64,000 nucleotides of DNA from Dromiciops gliroides (taxonomy: Eukaryota > Chordata > Mammalia > Microbiotheria > Microbiotheriidae), in NCBI RefSeq assembly GCF_019393635.1, contig NC_057861.1, forward strand, positions 661,009,724 to 661,073,723. Direction: 5' to 3'. Below, in pieces: positions 10,455-22,834 of the stretch. The notes below the pieces were generated by a model. That model worked only from the letters and a program-made list of their open reading frames with translations. It was not told where the DNA came from and ran no database searches. How positions within the stretch are numbered: the first letter of the stretch is position 1; each line of letters begins with the position of its first letter. The position numbers and the translations under genes are program-made.

Positions 10455-10575
10455 TTCTTTGGCAAGGCCTAGAGTCAAGCCGTTCCCCTCTTTGGGGCCT
10501 CAGTTCTCTTATCTGTAAAATGAGAGGCCAAGTTAAATGATCTCTAAGTTTCCTTCAGCCTCTAACATTTTATGG
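10455..10575 (+). repeat. MIR-type SINE 3' half
   Basis: 'ggggcctcagttctcttatc', 'tgtaaaatgagaggcc' and 'aaatgatctctaagtttcc' match the MIR/THER core and 3' end. Confidence 0.75.
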
Positions 10576-11104
10576 CTGCTTGGAAAAGCCATTTCATTTT
10601 AAATCTCTTAAAAGGGAAAGCAATCTCTGTTCCCTTCTAGCTAAAGTTGTCTTCAGGCAAACTAAGAACTTTAAGGAGGAGGAGGAGAAGGATGATTCAA
10701 ATGCATGGAGCCCCCTCAAAATTCACATAGCAATTTTCAAATAACCACCCTAGAAGAAAATAGGCAATATTATCAGCTGTTACCCCTTAGAATACTTATA
10801 AAGCACTTTGCATCTGGTGAAGCAAAATAGAGAATAATGAGCACTGAAGCTATAGAAGTTAGGATACTTTATATAGATCATATTGATTTTATACTTTTAA
10901 ATAATTCAGTTTCTTCATAATGTGTGAGAGATAATATGTGTGTCTACAAACATATAGATATCTATATACATTATGTCACTCTCTATATACATATGCATGA
11001 GTACATATATATATATGTATGTGTGTGTGTGTTCATATTTTCATATGTTTCTGGGCATAAACATAAATATGAGGAGCCAAAAAATCAGGTGGAAGAATAA
11101 GGTG
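10576..11104. other. Unassigned, with TA/TG-rich patch
   Basis: No gene seen. 10955-11035 is a degenerate TATA/TGTG low-complexity patch. 10670-10690 is a short GGA-rich purine run. Confidence 0.45.
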
Positions 11105-11563
11105 TCACGAGTGCAGGAGCCAGTTCATCCTCCAGGGAAGACACAGATGAAAGACCAACAGAGGAAGGGTTCCAAAAACAATTTGCAGATTAAAACAACA
11201 TAAATTCATTTTTTTTTTTACATTATGGAGATGTTCTTGGAATCCAGCTGGTGGAGAGGACTCCAGCCAGGGAAGCCTAGCAATTGGCAGAACTAATGCC
11301 TTTGGGAACTTGTTTCTAGCAAACAAGTTCTGATCTCCTTTCACATGAAGGCAAGCTGCCCACAGCAAAGCCTTAGATTCTGGTTTCATAAAACCCCCAT
11401 TTGGTGTGATTTCTTCATCCCAAGGGTCCTTCGCAACACTGGAGATTCCCAGGTTTCTAGTTAAAGTCATTCTTGTTCTGATCGTTCTTTTAAATGAAGG
11501 AGCAGGGAATGAATATATTTGGGGAACAAGATAGAGCAGTAGGGGAATGTACATCCACAGCAA
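11105..11563 (-). other. 152-codon open frame, unrecognised
   Basis: This is the longest open frame in the window not explained by a recognised repeat. It would start at 11563 with a hydrophobic stretch (MLWMYIPLLLYLVPQIYS) that could mimic a signal peptide, then run to a stop near 11105. I see no family motif and no flanking gene structure. In AT-rich DNA of this length one such frame can arise by chance. I would not annotate it as a gene without transcript or conservation support. Confidence 0.15.
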
Positions 11564-11665
11564 GAAGTTAAGAGAAAACTACTTAAAATCAACAACTTGG
11601 AGTTCAGCATACTTCCTTCATAGAAACTCAACAATGCTGTCTTTCTCTATTGCTCCTCACCCCTT

Positions 11666-11766
11666 TTCTATTTTTCTCTTTCTCTGACTCTATCTCTTTT
11701 CTCTCTCTTTCTCAGTGTCTTTCTATCTCTGTCTCTGTCCTTCTCTTCTCCTCCTTTTCTCTCCCT
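11666..11766 (+). repeat. Polypyrimidine (TCTC/TCTT) tract
   Basis: About 100 bp of almost pure pyrimidine, irregular (TCTCTT)n. Confidence 0.9.
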
Positions 11767-12419
11767 AAGAATTTCTATTTCTCAGGAAATTGAAAAAGAA
11801 ATTAAGTATGTGGGTATCTGAATACACATATGTCACAAGTATGAATCCTCCCTCCTCTAGTGTTTATCGTGGCCCATCTATGATTTCCCATTCCCTGAAA
11901 TCCTTGACCATGTCCTACCATAAATCTCCTGGGAAAGAACTACTCAATGCAATACAGGCATCTTTTGAGTTCATCTAAGATGTAATGGATACTTTTGTAA
12001 CTCCAGCTGTTGATTATCCCTTAAACATATTACATAGTTTGCCTATTTCTTTCCTAACATATTGTTTATTTGTATTGTACTCTACAGTTTCACTAATTAA
12101 TATATTATTCTCTGCACAGAACTCCTGAACCATCCTTCTATGTATTTGGTGATATTTTTATACTACTTACATGTAAGTCATTTTATATAATATGCTGAGA
12201 CTCCTATATGCTCATTGCGCATATTTCCATTATTTTTAGGATCACCTGCAATTTTGACTCTTTTTAGATAATGGAGTTCTGTGGTTCTTAGCCATACAGT
12301 ATCACTAGAAGAAAAATGATTTTAAAAAAAGAAGAAAAAAAAAAGAAAATCTGGTCTTTTCTCCTGACCTTTTTCAAAAAGCAAAAAGCTAAGGATGAAG
12401 ATAGGATTTGTGTTGAAAG
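11767..12419. other. Unassigned sequence
   Basis: No recognisable gene or repeat. Contains an A-rich patch at about 12310-12350. Confidence 0.45.
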
Positions 12420-14890
12420 TAGGCAGGGGAGAGCTTAATGGCATTCAAAACCTCTTTTTCAGTTGTAAGTTTGGCTACAGAGGGATTGATTTCAACCTGA
12501 TGTATCTAGTCAATGGTTTGGGGATTGATTGATAACAGTTTGTTGAAAACACTATTGAAGGGCTGAGCCCAGCTCATCAGGATCATGTCTTTATCACTAA
12601 TCAATGTGACTCCATCAGCACCGAGTAATTCAGATCTTTGGAGTGTAAATAGCCTTCAGGAAATCATAAAAACACTTTGTATTGTTACTATCAGCATAAA
12701 ACTTAATTTCATATGCCTTTTTAGTGATCCAAGAACCTTGCATCTCTATAAACTTTGCACTTTGCTGTTGATTAATCTTATAGATTTAATGCACTATCCT
12801 GTTGGTAAACCCTGTGGAGTTCTTGTTTTTATTTAGCTGCTTTGATTTTCCCCAGTATTTTTGTCAAATCAGTCTTCTTGTTTGTGAGTTTTCTTGCCCA
12901 GATAACTAAATGTGAAACTACACACCCAATCTCTAAAAGTTGCCCACTTCTTTTCTGCTCCACTGTTGCCAAACATTTTTTGACTCAGCTTTCCCTCCAA
13001 GTTAGCAACAAACTATTCATGCTCAGAGAAGCAATGTAATCTGTTGACATTAAGTCTTATGGTAGTTGTCTTACCTTGGGGCTATGGCTTTTGTTCAATG
13101 TGAATGTTTAGCTTGGAAAGAATAAGTCTATAATCTGTCCAGCACTCTGCACCACACATCACCTTTGTCACTCTCACATCCTGTTTCTCTTCTTATAATG
13201 ACATGGTCAAATAAATACCAGTGATTGCTGTGAGGCTTCATTCCTGAGTTTTATAATATTTAAATAAACAGGGGCAGCTAGGTGGCCCAGTGGATAAAGC
13301 ACCGTCCCTGGATTCAAGAGGACCTGAGTTCAAATCTGGGCTCAAACACTTAACACTTACTAGCTGTGTGACCCTGGGTAAGTCACTTAACCCCAATTGC
13401 CTCACCAAAACAAATAAATAAATAAATAAATAAACAGAAAACACTGTTGATGATGAGGTGATGAGATGCATAAGTGTTCAGTAGTGACTATTACTCTGAC
13501 TCCATTCCTCACAAGGACTCCTTGCTATGTTTGATAGTCTGTGCCTGCTCTGACATTAAAATCACCGGGAAGTACAAGCTTGTCTTCTTTCAGAATATTG
13601 ATGATGAGGTCTACAGGTCTTTGTAGAATTTTCCTTTGACCTCTTCAAGGTTTGTCATAGTGGGAGCATATACACTGATGATGGTGGCATGGAACTTTCT
13701 TGTAAGTAGCAATTGCACTGTCATGAGTCTGTAATTCACTTATATTAGTAAGCATACAAGCTTGTTGACTAGATTAGTTTTCATTGCAAAACCTCCACTA
13801 GACTCAGAGAACTCCCTTTCACTGTGGCCACTCCAGAAAAATGTGTATCTCCCTCTGACTTTCATAAGTTGGCCTTCATTTGCCAGCCTTGTTTCGCTCA
13901 GGGCTGAAATTTAGATGCAATGCCTGCTGAGTTCTCTCGCAACAAGAACAACTTGTTTTTCAGGTCTACTGTATTTTGTGTTGTCCAAAAGTATGTGCAT
14001 GTTTCATATAACAATGGTGAGTGGAATCACCTTTGCAAAAATTTTTGTAGATTTTTTTGTGTGTTTCAACTACAGGGTAAGATCCCCATCTGCCAAGGCA
14101 AACAGACCAGGGTTGGGGAACAATTTTAAGGCACCTTTTCTAGCCCCTTCTTCATGCCAGGTGAACAGTGTAGTCTTTGAAAAAGGCTGCCCAGATACTC
14201 AAGGGGCTTCTAAATAGCAATGCTACTTCAGTTCAGTGAGAAGATGACCTATGGCCTGGGCTGTCAGGGGGCTAAATTTTGACTACAGCCCCCATCTATC
14301 CCTACTCGCTGCTTCATCACTTGCCTGTTGCCACAGGACTTTGAAATAGATTAAAATGGTAAAATGGTATGGATTATGTCTTTTGACCCTCAAATAAATT
14401 TGACTTAAGTGAAGCAAAGTTATACAAAATAGTTGATCTCAATCTTTCCTTCCGAATCACTGAAGTCCAGTGACAATACAAAAGTCAAGATTAGTAGTGG
14501 TGGCTCAAGATGCAGTCGATGACCTCGGTCTCTTCAATGTCTAAGTTGTAATTGCTACACAGAAACTACTTCAGTCACCTTTATGACCAGTGGAACAAAA
14601 ATTGTTCTTGTCCACCCATTCTACCAGGGTAAGGCTTTAATTGCTTGGGGTAGACACCCCCCCCCAAACTGATTGAAGGGTTTGATATCCCTTGCTTACT
14701 TTCAATCTTGTTTAGCCCATCTGCCAAAATGCTATGCATGCTATACATTCTTGGAGCCACAGGTGAGAGTTGGGTGAATCAGGTGGACACTAAAGGTAGA
14801 AAGTAGCCCTGAAAAGGGCTCAGCAGTCCTCACACCAGGGTACTGGCCTTTACTGAACACCCCACACTACAACATTTCAAGTACCAGCAA
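12420..14890 (-). mobile_element. Old endonuclease-type LINE, minus strand
   Basis: Read on the minus strand from about 14890 leftward. Around 13690-13560 it encodes an APE-type endonuclease remnant (ATIISVYAPTMTNLEEVKG, then after a frame break LPGDFNVRAGTDYQ; the Gly-Asp-Phe-Asn is the catalytic-site motif). Around 12630-12540 it encodes the linker before the reverse transcriptase (LLGADGVTLISDKDMIL, Trp-Ala-x-x-Phe). Upstream 13800-14890 would be its 5' part. The order endonuclease then linker is correct. Frameshifts and stops make it inactive. I recognise a CR1/L2/L3/RTE-like element but cannot fix the clade. Confidence 0.7.
13271..13436 (+). repeat. tRNA-derived SINE nested in the LINE
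   Basis: Full-length SINE (head ggggcagctaggtggcccag, 3' end ccccaattgcctcacc) with an (AAAT)n tail. The sequence taaataaaca flanks both sides (13261-13270, 13427-13436), consistent with a TSD that also seeded the AAAT tail. Confidence 0.93.
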
Positions 14891-16122
14891 TTAACATTTT
14901 AGGTATAGATTGTCTTGGAATTGTATAATTCTTTAACAATTTTTAATCCCCCCTTTTTCTTTTTAATCATTTTTCTACCATTAGGGAAGTGGAAGGAGAC
15001 CACACAGAACTGAGGGCCAATTTTATTTATTTATTTTTAATTTGGGGGACTGTCCTGGCCAAAGAATTATTCGTCTAATGCCCAACCTTAACATTATGAA
15101 CTTTTCCATAGTTATATAGGCTAGTCCTTGGACAGAAGACATATAGTTCAACTGAACTATACTCAAAGCTTATCTACTTTGGAAGAATCTTTCAGAGTTT
15201 GTATTCTGCTGGCATAACCTTCAAAAACCAAAGGTCACTTTCATTACACAATGGAGTTTTATAATTGGACTTTTATATTCTTTATAATATACATATGATA
15301 TACATATATATTATGTATAACATACATAATATATAATATAATATATTTCAATGCTTCCTAAATTAAGTGTGGATGCTAGGGGAATAAGAGAGAAGGGGGA
15401 AAAGTTACTGAGTTAAGATCACAATTGGAAGTCATCAAATCATGTTGCACAATCAGATTACCATTCTCTAATGCCTTGTATTTACTAGGAAACAGTTCAG
15501 AATCTGCTAAGTACATTGATTTTTTCTATATAAAAACAGTGTGTTGAATTGCACTTGGTTAAATAAAAGTTTATAACTTTTCTATGCAAAAGGCTCTGTA
15601 TCAAGAATTATTAACTCAGTGTTATAAAAAAAATAATTTCTATTCACAATTGTGTTGTACTCTACTGAGTCCAGGTTCATCTCCAAGGGTAAGGTGAAAT
15701 TCTTCAAAAAAAGGTAATGTGATATAACTGGAAACACTGAGGATGCATTAACATGAATAGATTGTTTTAATATTACAAAAATATTCTGGGCTGATTGCAC
15801 TATTAGAAATGTAGTAGGAACAATTATACTTGTAGCTACAGTAGAAGATAGAAAAGTAGGAGATGATGATGGTTGTGGTGATGGTGATGGTGATGACAAT
15901 GCTGATAATGTTGGAACTGTAATTTTGTTTCTATGAGGACCACTTGCACTGATGCAGATCATCCATATGTATCTTAATAGATAGACAAGAATGGGGAACA
16001 ATCAAAAGTCCTGTCTAACCAAAACCCAAGGACCACGAAGGGGAGAACTGTCCTATTAGGACTGGAAACTAGTCTATGAACGCTCTTATTAATAGGTTAA
16101 GGAGGTTGTATATCTAGGGTTA
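14891..16122. other. Unassigned, AT-rich
   Basis: No gene seen. 15290-15350 is a TATA-rich low-complexity patch and 15868-15912 is a short (GATGGT)n array. The 139-codon minus-strand frame at 15582-16001 runs across that array and has no recognised motif. Confidence 0.45.
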
Positions 16123-16125
16123 AAG

Positions 16126-16434
16126 TTGTTGTTGTTGTTGTTTGTCTCTCATTCTCAAAGAGGACCATGACATCAGGGTGATGTCATTACTTGGAGTGAA
16201 TTGGATATAAGAGAGGGAGGGCTGTGCAAGGTCGCCTCTCCTCCAGAGTCATCTGGATCCAGTGGCAAGCTATATATCAGATTACCTGGAGATGGCCGCA
16301 GATGTTTAAGGAAATTGAGGTTAACCGACTTGCCCAGGGTCACATAGCTAGCAAGTGTCTGAGGTGAGATTTGAACTCAGGTCTTCCCAACTTCAGGGCC
16401 AGTGCTCTATCCACTGTTCCACCTAGCTGTCCTG
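16126..16434 (-). repeat. Long tRNA-SINE with ~170-bp extra 3' body
   Basis: The right part (16320-16434) is the antisense tRNA-related region. The left part ('aaagaggaccatgacatcag', 'ggagggctgtgcaagg', 'ccagagtcatctggatccag') is a different 3' body. The start of the same body follows the SINE at 54255-54419. A (TTG)n tail lies at 16123-16142. Confidence 0.8.
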
Positions 16435-17050
16435 GGTTAGAATTAGATATACTAGAAAGAACTTTGAATTTGAAATCAGCAGATCTGGATATCAAGCCTA
16501 TCTTTGTTAAGTACTACTTGTTAAACCCTGAACAAAAAACTTAACACCCTCCCCACCCCACCCTACCCTACCCCCACAGACATCAAGGATTTAGGTTATA
16601 CAACTTCTAATGTCCTTGGGCAGTGTGTTATAATGGAAGGAGCATAACTCTGGAGACAAGAAACTTTGAACTTCAAGGTTATATTTACCTTGTCTCAAAG
16701 CTACCACCACCATTTGGTGTTTTGCTGATCTTCTGGAACTTGTCTAAAATTTATATATCATAAGACCAAAAAACCCTGACAAGCAAAGCCTACCTAGATG
16801 GATTCCCCTGATTCAGCATACATTACCAGGATGTGATTTTTGGTTAATATATAATACAATTTATAAATTATTCCCCTTTGATCTTTGTATGTTTGTACAT
16901 ACAAACAATTGTATGTGATTTCTATGTTCCCCTTTGCAATCTTATTTCTTTTTATTGCTACATTATACTGGTTAATCACAAATGTACTACACTGACTAGA
17001 AGCAGGGGGTGACCAAGGGGGACCAGAACATAATACAATTTTAACATTTT
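16435..17050. other. Unassigned sequence
   Basis: A C-rich patch occurs at 16548-16577 and possible MIR scraps near 16460-16540. Nothing is firm. Confidence 0.4.
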
Positions 17051-17054
17051 TTTA

Positions 17055-17142
17055 AACATTCTCTCTCTCTCTCTCTCTGTCTTAAAAAAGAAATATATAA
17101 ACATACGCACATATACACACATGCATATGCACATACACATAA
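17055..17142 (+). repeat. (CT)n and CACATA low-complexity DNA
   Basis: A (CT)n run at 17060-17080, then an irregular ACATA/CACACA stretch. Confidence 0.85.
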
Positions 17143-17205
17143 TAACCCTGGTGCCTAGCACAATGCCTGACATATAATAGGCACTTAACAAATGCTTATT
17201 GATTT
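17143..17205 (+). mobile_element. LINE-2/MIR 3' terminus
   Basis: 'tagcacaatgcctgacatat' and 'aataggcacttaacaaatgc' form the shared L2/MIR 3' end in sense orientation. Confidence 0.7.
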
Positions 17206-17464
17206 AAAAATAATTAAATTTAGAATGAAGCTGAAAATCTATTTTTTGAGCAAACCAGATTACGTTAGGGAACCTGGCAAATACATTTTCTAGAACCATT
17301 ATAAATTCTTATATAGTTAATTGAAATCTGATGAGAATGGTGACAGGAGGTCTCTTCCAATTCCAAAGCTATGATCCTGTGATTACCATGTATCTGTGTT
17401 ATCTTTTGCATTGGCAATAATTGGCAGCATTTGGCCCCACTTTTTCTGCCTTAACTCTTACCTT
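17206..17464. other. Unassigned sequence
   Basis: Nothing recognisable between the two L2 pieces. Confidence 0.4.
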
Positions 17465-17960
17465 AACTTCATTTAACTAGCATTTATTAATATACTATAT
17501 AGTTCCAGGCACTGTGGAACTTATAGTCTAAGGCCATAATTCTTATAATATATAATATTATACTATCAATACAATAAATATAATATATAGCACTATACAA
17601 AGTATAGTATTTTGGATCAAAGGGAAAGGTTGTCCTAGCTGGGTGTATGCAATCAGGTAAAGTTTCATGAAGATGAATACTTATGTGACTGGGAAAGCAG
17701 TGTGATATTAGTTTGTGGAAGGTTTTTGAAAACTGTTCAGGTGTCAGTAGGGAGTTGCTGAAGATTTTTAATTAGCAGAATGACAACAGTTGGTCTATGT
17801 GCAACAATCTTATTTTGGCAATGATAAGAAGGTTGTTCTAGGGTAGGAAGTATAGATAGAATACCATGTTGGGAAGGAGTGTCATTATAGGAAGTGATGA
17901 TGAGAGCCTGTATTAACATGATGATTATGGAAATAGAGAAGTGGAGACAGGAAAGAGAAA
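17465..17960 (-). mobile_element. LINE-2 fragment (antisense)
   Basis: Begins with the antisense 3' end ('actagcatttattaatatac'). It continues with blocks matching the 7145-8005 element ('aattagcagaatgacaac', 'gtgatgatgagagcctgt'). No open frame. Confidence 0.6.
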
Positions 17961-18009
17961 TCTTTCAGGGCATGGAATCCTAATATACTAGATGCAGAGT
18001 TTAAAGGAC

Positions 18010-18125
18010 ATCAGAAGACATCAATTCCAACTGTATCATTTTGCAAATGAAGAAACTGAAGCCCAGGGAGGTTAGGTTAAGTAAGCATCAGAGGCAGGGT
18101 TTGGACCCGGGTTCATTATTTGAGC
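18010..18125 (-). repeat. MIR-type SINE
   Basis: 'atgaagaaactgaagcccag' followed by 'gaggcagggtttggacccgg' is an antisense MIR core and head. Confidence 0.7.
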
Positions 18126-18252
18126 AGACTGAATTCACTGATACATATATTTCCTAGAACTACTGGAAATTCTTATATATTTAATGGAATCTTTATTCAA
18201 TTAAGGAACTTTTGATAGGTTTAACTAAAACTTTAAGTACGATATTATGACT

Positions 18253-18415
18253 AAAAGAACTCAGAATTTGTTTCCAGAAGACTTTGGTTTGAATCTCATC
18301 TGCCACTTATAATCTTTATAATTTTGGTCAAGTCATTTAACTTCATCGGGCCTCAATTTCCACATAAGGTTGTATAAGATAATATTTAAGGGGTTTTTCC
18401 ATTTCTAAAAAGCAA
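18253..18415 (+). repeat. MIR-type SINE
   Basis: 'ggtcaagtcatttaacttca' and 'gggcctcaatttccacataa' mark the conserved MIR core. Confidence 0.7.
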
Positions 18416-18707
18416 GTCTTTGGATGACCAGATCTATATGCCTAGTTTTTCCTGGTTATTCAGTGATGATGCAAACTGCCTTTAGTCCTATCCTCAGTCT
18501 CATTTTACTCCTCTTTGCCTATCTAATCATACTTCTCTCCTCTGCAGCTTCTCTGACTTTTTAAAAAATCTTCACACCTATCCTTTTCTACTTTATCCAC
18601 ACTGCATATATTTAAATATTCTTTGTCCTTAGTGAGGCCTTGCTTCTGTGCCTCTGGTTTATTTCAACCATTGCTTCTCTACATTTATGTTCCCTCCCTC
18701 AATTGCC

Positions 18708-18822
18708 ATATATACATATACATATGTAAATACACATATACACATATACATACACACATGCAATGTGCATACACATATGTACACATATACATACACCCAC
18801 ATATACATACACACATATGTAT
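18708..18822 (+). repeat. (ACATATAC)-type low-complexity DNA
   Basis: About 115 bp of irregular ACATA/CACATA repeats. Confidence 0.9.
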
Positions 18823-20159
18823 TCTAAGATATCCCAGGAAGAACCAAAAAGGCTTTGATATAAATGATCATCAAAGATTTTCAGGCCTCCCTAAAGGTAG
18901 AACTTGCTATAGGGTGGTTTCATAAAGTATTTACAATTCCCAAAAGGACAAACCAAAGCAAAATTTAGGCTTGTGGTGAAAATGACCTGGGACCAGAACT
19001 TTCTTTGTAAAGGCTTTTAAAATCGACCTAAATAGCAAAAAATAAGTTAATCAATAAAATCAATCTAGTATGAGTTTTGCAAACAGGATCACCAAAGTGG
19101 ACTTTGTGAATTGACCTTATTGTTCTTATTGGCACTGGTTTGCTTTTTATGAAGTTTAGAACTGTCAGTCCTCTCTTAGCCTAAAAAGGGCAGCCAGTTG
19201 CTGATGTTTCTTATAGAGGGAACAGATTAGAATTCTTCTAAGCAACCAGATATTTTTTTATGCCAGGTTAAGAGTTTCTTGGCCAATTCTAATTCCCTTT
19301 GAATGGCTTTTAAAGGATTAAAAATCATGAAATGCTAAGCTTTATTGAAACATGGACTGAAACCTGTGCCAGGGTGCACACAGCTGAGAGGGAAAGTCTT
19401 CCAGGGTCACCTCTGTGAGGGGAAGTGTCTTGAAATGTGGGAGAGCTATAGGAAAAGACATCCCTTTTTTCCTCCAACATCTTTCAGATCATTATCAAAC
19501 ATCCTACAAGTCAAAACTACTGATAGTGATTGAGTCCTGAGTCTGCCTCTTGGAGCCAGGCCAGAAATTATCTATCCTTTTGGAGATCAAAACTGAACCA
19601 AGAACAGAGCTTCCATGACCTGTCCCTTAAAGAAATGACTACCTTCCTGTACCTAGGATTCTTTTGGCATAAGTACAAAGAAGGCATAGTCTTATTTTTG
19701 TTTTATTTTTTCCCCTAAGTTAAGTATTATTATGAACAATTCAAGTATGTACATAGAAAGGTTGGCTAGAAAATATTCCAGATGGCCAGAATGAGACTGT
19801 CTGTGTGGTCCATTATATCCAGAATGTATTAGAGGGATACATACAAACATCTAAAACTACCTGAAATGAATAGGAGATTATTTTTTTTTAGGTTTTAATC
19901 TTGACCACAGGTTGGGTGGGGCTTTGCAAAAATCTGATTCCCAGGTTACAAATAAAAACATAGTGATAACCTTTTGATGATTTGTGTTTGAAGAAATACA
20001 GGGAAAGAAAGAAATGTGGTATAATGGCAAGATCACTAAATGTGGAGTCTGAAGACCTAGCTTTTGATGACCTTATTATACCCATATTGAAGTACTTTGA
20101 CATCCCTAATATTCACTTACATGATTTGGAAATAAGGCATTTGGACTTGAATGAAATGG
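18823..20159. other. Unassigned sequence
   Basis: No gene or named repeat recognised. All open frames are below 75 codons without family features. Confidence 0.45.
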
Positions 20160-20290
20160 AATAAAACATATTTGTAGTGTTCCTTATATGCTAAACACTG
20201 GGGATAGAAACAGAAAAGTTAGCCAAGTCTTTCTCTTAAGGGGATCACATTCTAATCAGGGAGACAAAATACATAGGAAGTATCAGCTGC
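20160..20290 (-). mobile_element. LINE-2 3' end
   Basis: 'atgctaaacactggggatag' and 'ggggatcacattctaatcag' are antisense L2 3' UTR blocks. Confidence 0.65.
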
Positions 20291-21229
20291 AGGCAGCATT
20301 AATTTTCATTAATAAAAACATACCAATTCTGATGTTCAACTATTTGACAGTACCAAGGATTTTGAGGGTGAAAACTTTCTTTTCTCCATTTCTATAGCTT
20401 TAGATCCTGAGAAGGAAGGGGGTTCAGTACCTGGACAATTCTTGCCCAGGCCAACTGGAAGTGGGATTAGTGATATAGGGAAACTGTTATTGGTAAGACT
20501 TGGATGTAAGGCCGTGAGCTACTTCCCCCAGGGTCTGAGGGGAGGTTATGGTGAAGGTGGTGGCAGTGTTTGGGTGGCCTGGAACGTGTTATATCCTTTC
20601 TCTTCCCAGGGGTGCTTTACTACTTCATCTAGTTTGTCTACTGATATGACAATAATGATCTCTAAAGACTCTTTCAGCTCTATGATTCTCTGAAAGCAAG
20701 GTCCCCACAATGCTTTTTGTCAAGTTATTTTTAACATTAATTTACAGAAGTCTTTAATGTCTTAATTGTTCATATTGAGAAAATGATGGAGAGAATGAAA
20801 TAAAATACCCTTCTTCTTCAAACTATGTGTATTCTGAGCTTAGACCTGAACTCACATATTTCTATGGAGCTCTGAGGGCATAAGGAAGCTGAGTTTTGAG
20901 AGGAAAATCCCCATAAGAAGCATCTGAGGGAGTCTTTACCCCTACCTCACACAACTTTCTCAGAAGAATTATCTGGTGAGTCACAATGAGAATAAGTGAG
21001 TCATAGCTTCATGGATTCAATTCACTTGGGAAAACATAAAGAAAGATTAAAGAGAATGGAAAAAGTCCTGGGGGAAAAGATGGAAGATAGATTGTACAAA
21101 TCCTCAAATGCTTGAAAAATCATTTGAAACACATGGCCTGATTTCAAATACTTTGGTCTGTGTTGATCCTTCTTTCTAAGCCTGTCTTGACAGATAGATG
21201 GCACTGAATAGAGTAGGGTTATGTCATTC
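20291..21229. other. Unassigned sequence
   Basis: A MIR 3' scrap is possible at 20655-20692. The rest is unassigned. Confidence 0.4.
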
Positions 21230-21373
21230 AGAGAGACAGTGTGGCACAGTGATTAAACATTTGCATAGTGGATTTGGTCTTACAGGCAAAAAGTTATGGA
21301 TTTAAGCCCTGTTTCTGAGAAATAGAGGTTGTATGATTCAGAACTAGTCATCTAAACTATTAGTGCTGTAGGC
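21230..21373 (+). repeat. MIR-like long SINE, left part
   Basis: A degenerate SINE head ('gtggcacagtgattaaacat') and body. The element resumes at 21590 after a hAT insertion. The same family is better preserved at 51713-51922 and 62620-62842. Confidence 0.6.
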
Positions 21374-21581
21374 CAGAGGTGTCAAACACCAGGTCCCTGG
21401 CCACATGTACCTGCAACATTACATAGTGCATTGATTAAAATGTAGTTGGGATATAGTTAACAAAATAAATAAAAATAAAATATAGGTAACAGTATATTTA
21501 AAACTAAGTTAACATGTGGCCTTCAGGGATCCTTATGTATGGGTTAGTGCCACTCATTTCTCTTCAAGTTGCACACCACTG
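21374..21581 (+). mobile_element. Non-autonomous hAT-like transposon
   Basis: A 208-bp element with imperfect terminal inverted repeats (cagaggtgtcaaac at the left; the right end reads cagtggtgtgcaac on the minus strand). It is flanked by an 8-bp duplication that has drifted (ctgtaggc / aactaggc; last five identical). Length and 8-bp duplication fit hAT. It carries no coding sequence. Confidence 0.75.
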
Positions 21582-21705
21582 AACTAGGCAATGCTCTAAG
21601 ACTATAAACTGCAGAGAAGGTAACAAATTACATTGGTGAAGAGGATTTTCTCACCTAGAAGGGCCCTATAACAAGGAAATCACTGATACAGTACCTATGC
21701 ATATC
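21582..21705 (+). repeat. MIR-like long SINE, right part
   Basis: Continues the element at 21230: 'aatgctctaagactataaac', 'tgcagagaagg', then 'gattttctcacctagaaggg'. It matches the corresponding part of 51713-51922. Confidence 0.6.
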
Positions 21706-22061
21706 CTTATGTCATTTTACTCATGGGAAGTGAAAAAATGAAGCAATTATCCTACTATTCTAATGGATCTGTGATCTCATCACTATGAAGATTCAGTTAG
21801 CAACCTATCCATGCTTGTACATCTTGTATGACACTTTTCTGTGTCCTATAAATTAGTAATAGAATCTATACAAGGTGCTAGAGATATTTTTGGAATTCTT
21901 CTGACATTGCATAGATTTTTCTCAATAATTTAAACTAAAAATCAATTATATGGGTATTTGCAGTTATAGTGAATGTTTGAGGTGGAATGGATCCTTATTA
22001 TCTGTATTGACATTGCATGTGGAGAAGCTATTAAACCTCACTAAAGTAGAGTTTCTTTCCA
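21706..22061. other. Unassigned sequence
   Basis: Nothing recognisable. Confidence 0.4.
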
Positions 22062-22215
22062 AAACAGTGTGGTACAGTGGAAAGAATAAATTTGGAGTCA
22101 AAGAACTTGGGATCTAACCCTAGCTTTGCACCATACTCCCCATGTGATCTTAGACAAATAATTTAAACTCTCTGGACCTTGATTCATCATCTATACAATA
22201 AAGAATAGCCATTTC
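22062..22215 (+). repeat. MIR-type SINE
   Basis: 'gtgtggtacagtggaaagaa', 'tggagtcaaagaacttggga' and 'ccatgtgatcttagacaaat' give head and core in order. Confidence 0.75.
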
Positions 22216-22834
22216 CCCCAGTTGTTTTTAATATAGACAAAACCCATAGAATTACTTGGAAATTTATCTGCTTTTCTAACGTTGACCCAACATGTAGCTT
22301 AAAAGCAGCATCCCTCTGGTTTTTATCTCCTCTCACCCACAGTTGCTATAGGGATCACAATTTAATAAGAAGAAACAAAGTCTAATCCCCATTTTTATTT
22401 CTCTGTAATGAGTTCTGACAATCAGCATCTCAGTGGGAAAAGATCATTTGATGATTTCCTCTACTGATTTTCATTACAAGAGGATCTAGGTTTCACAAAG
22501 TCAAGGAATTTTTTTTTCTTTGAGATGATGGTGGCACATCACAGTCTCTACCTGCAGTAAGACTAAGAATTAGTTGATTCGGTAGGGAATGACTGATATC
22601 CAGATAGAGAATGTTAGCTTTTGAGGAAAAGGCAGCCTGATTTGCAAAAATCTAAGAGTTTAAAAATAAATAAAAACAGTCTTGCCAATAGCACTATGTT
22701 GAAGTTATTATGTATATTCTTTTTAATGTTCAAAAATAAATACTTGATTTCTATATATACTTCTTTACTTTTATGAAGTTGCTATCAACTTATTTTTCTG
22801 ACCTCCCTGAAAAAAAAAATAAGGGAATTGAACT
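22216..22834. other. Unassigned sequence
   Basis: Nothing recognisable. Confidence 0.4.
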
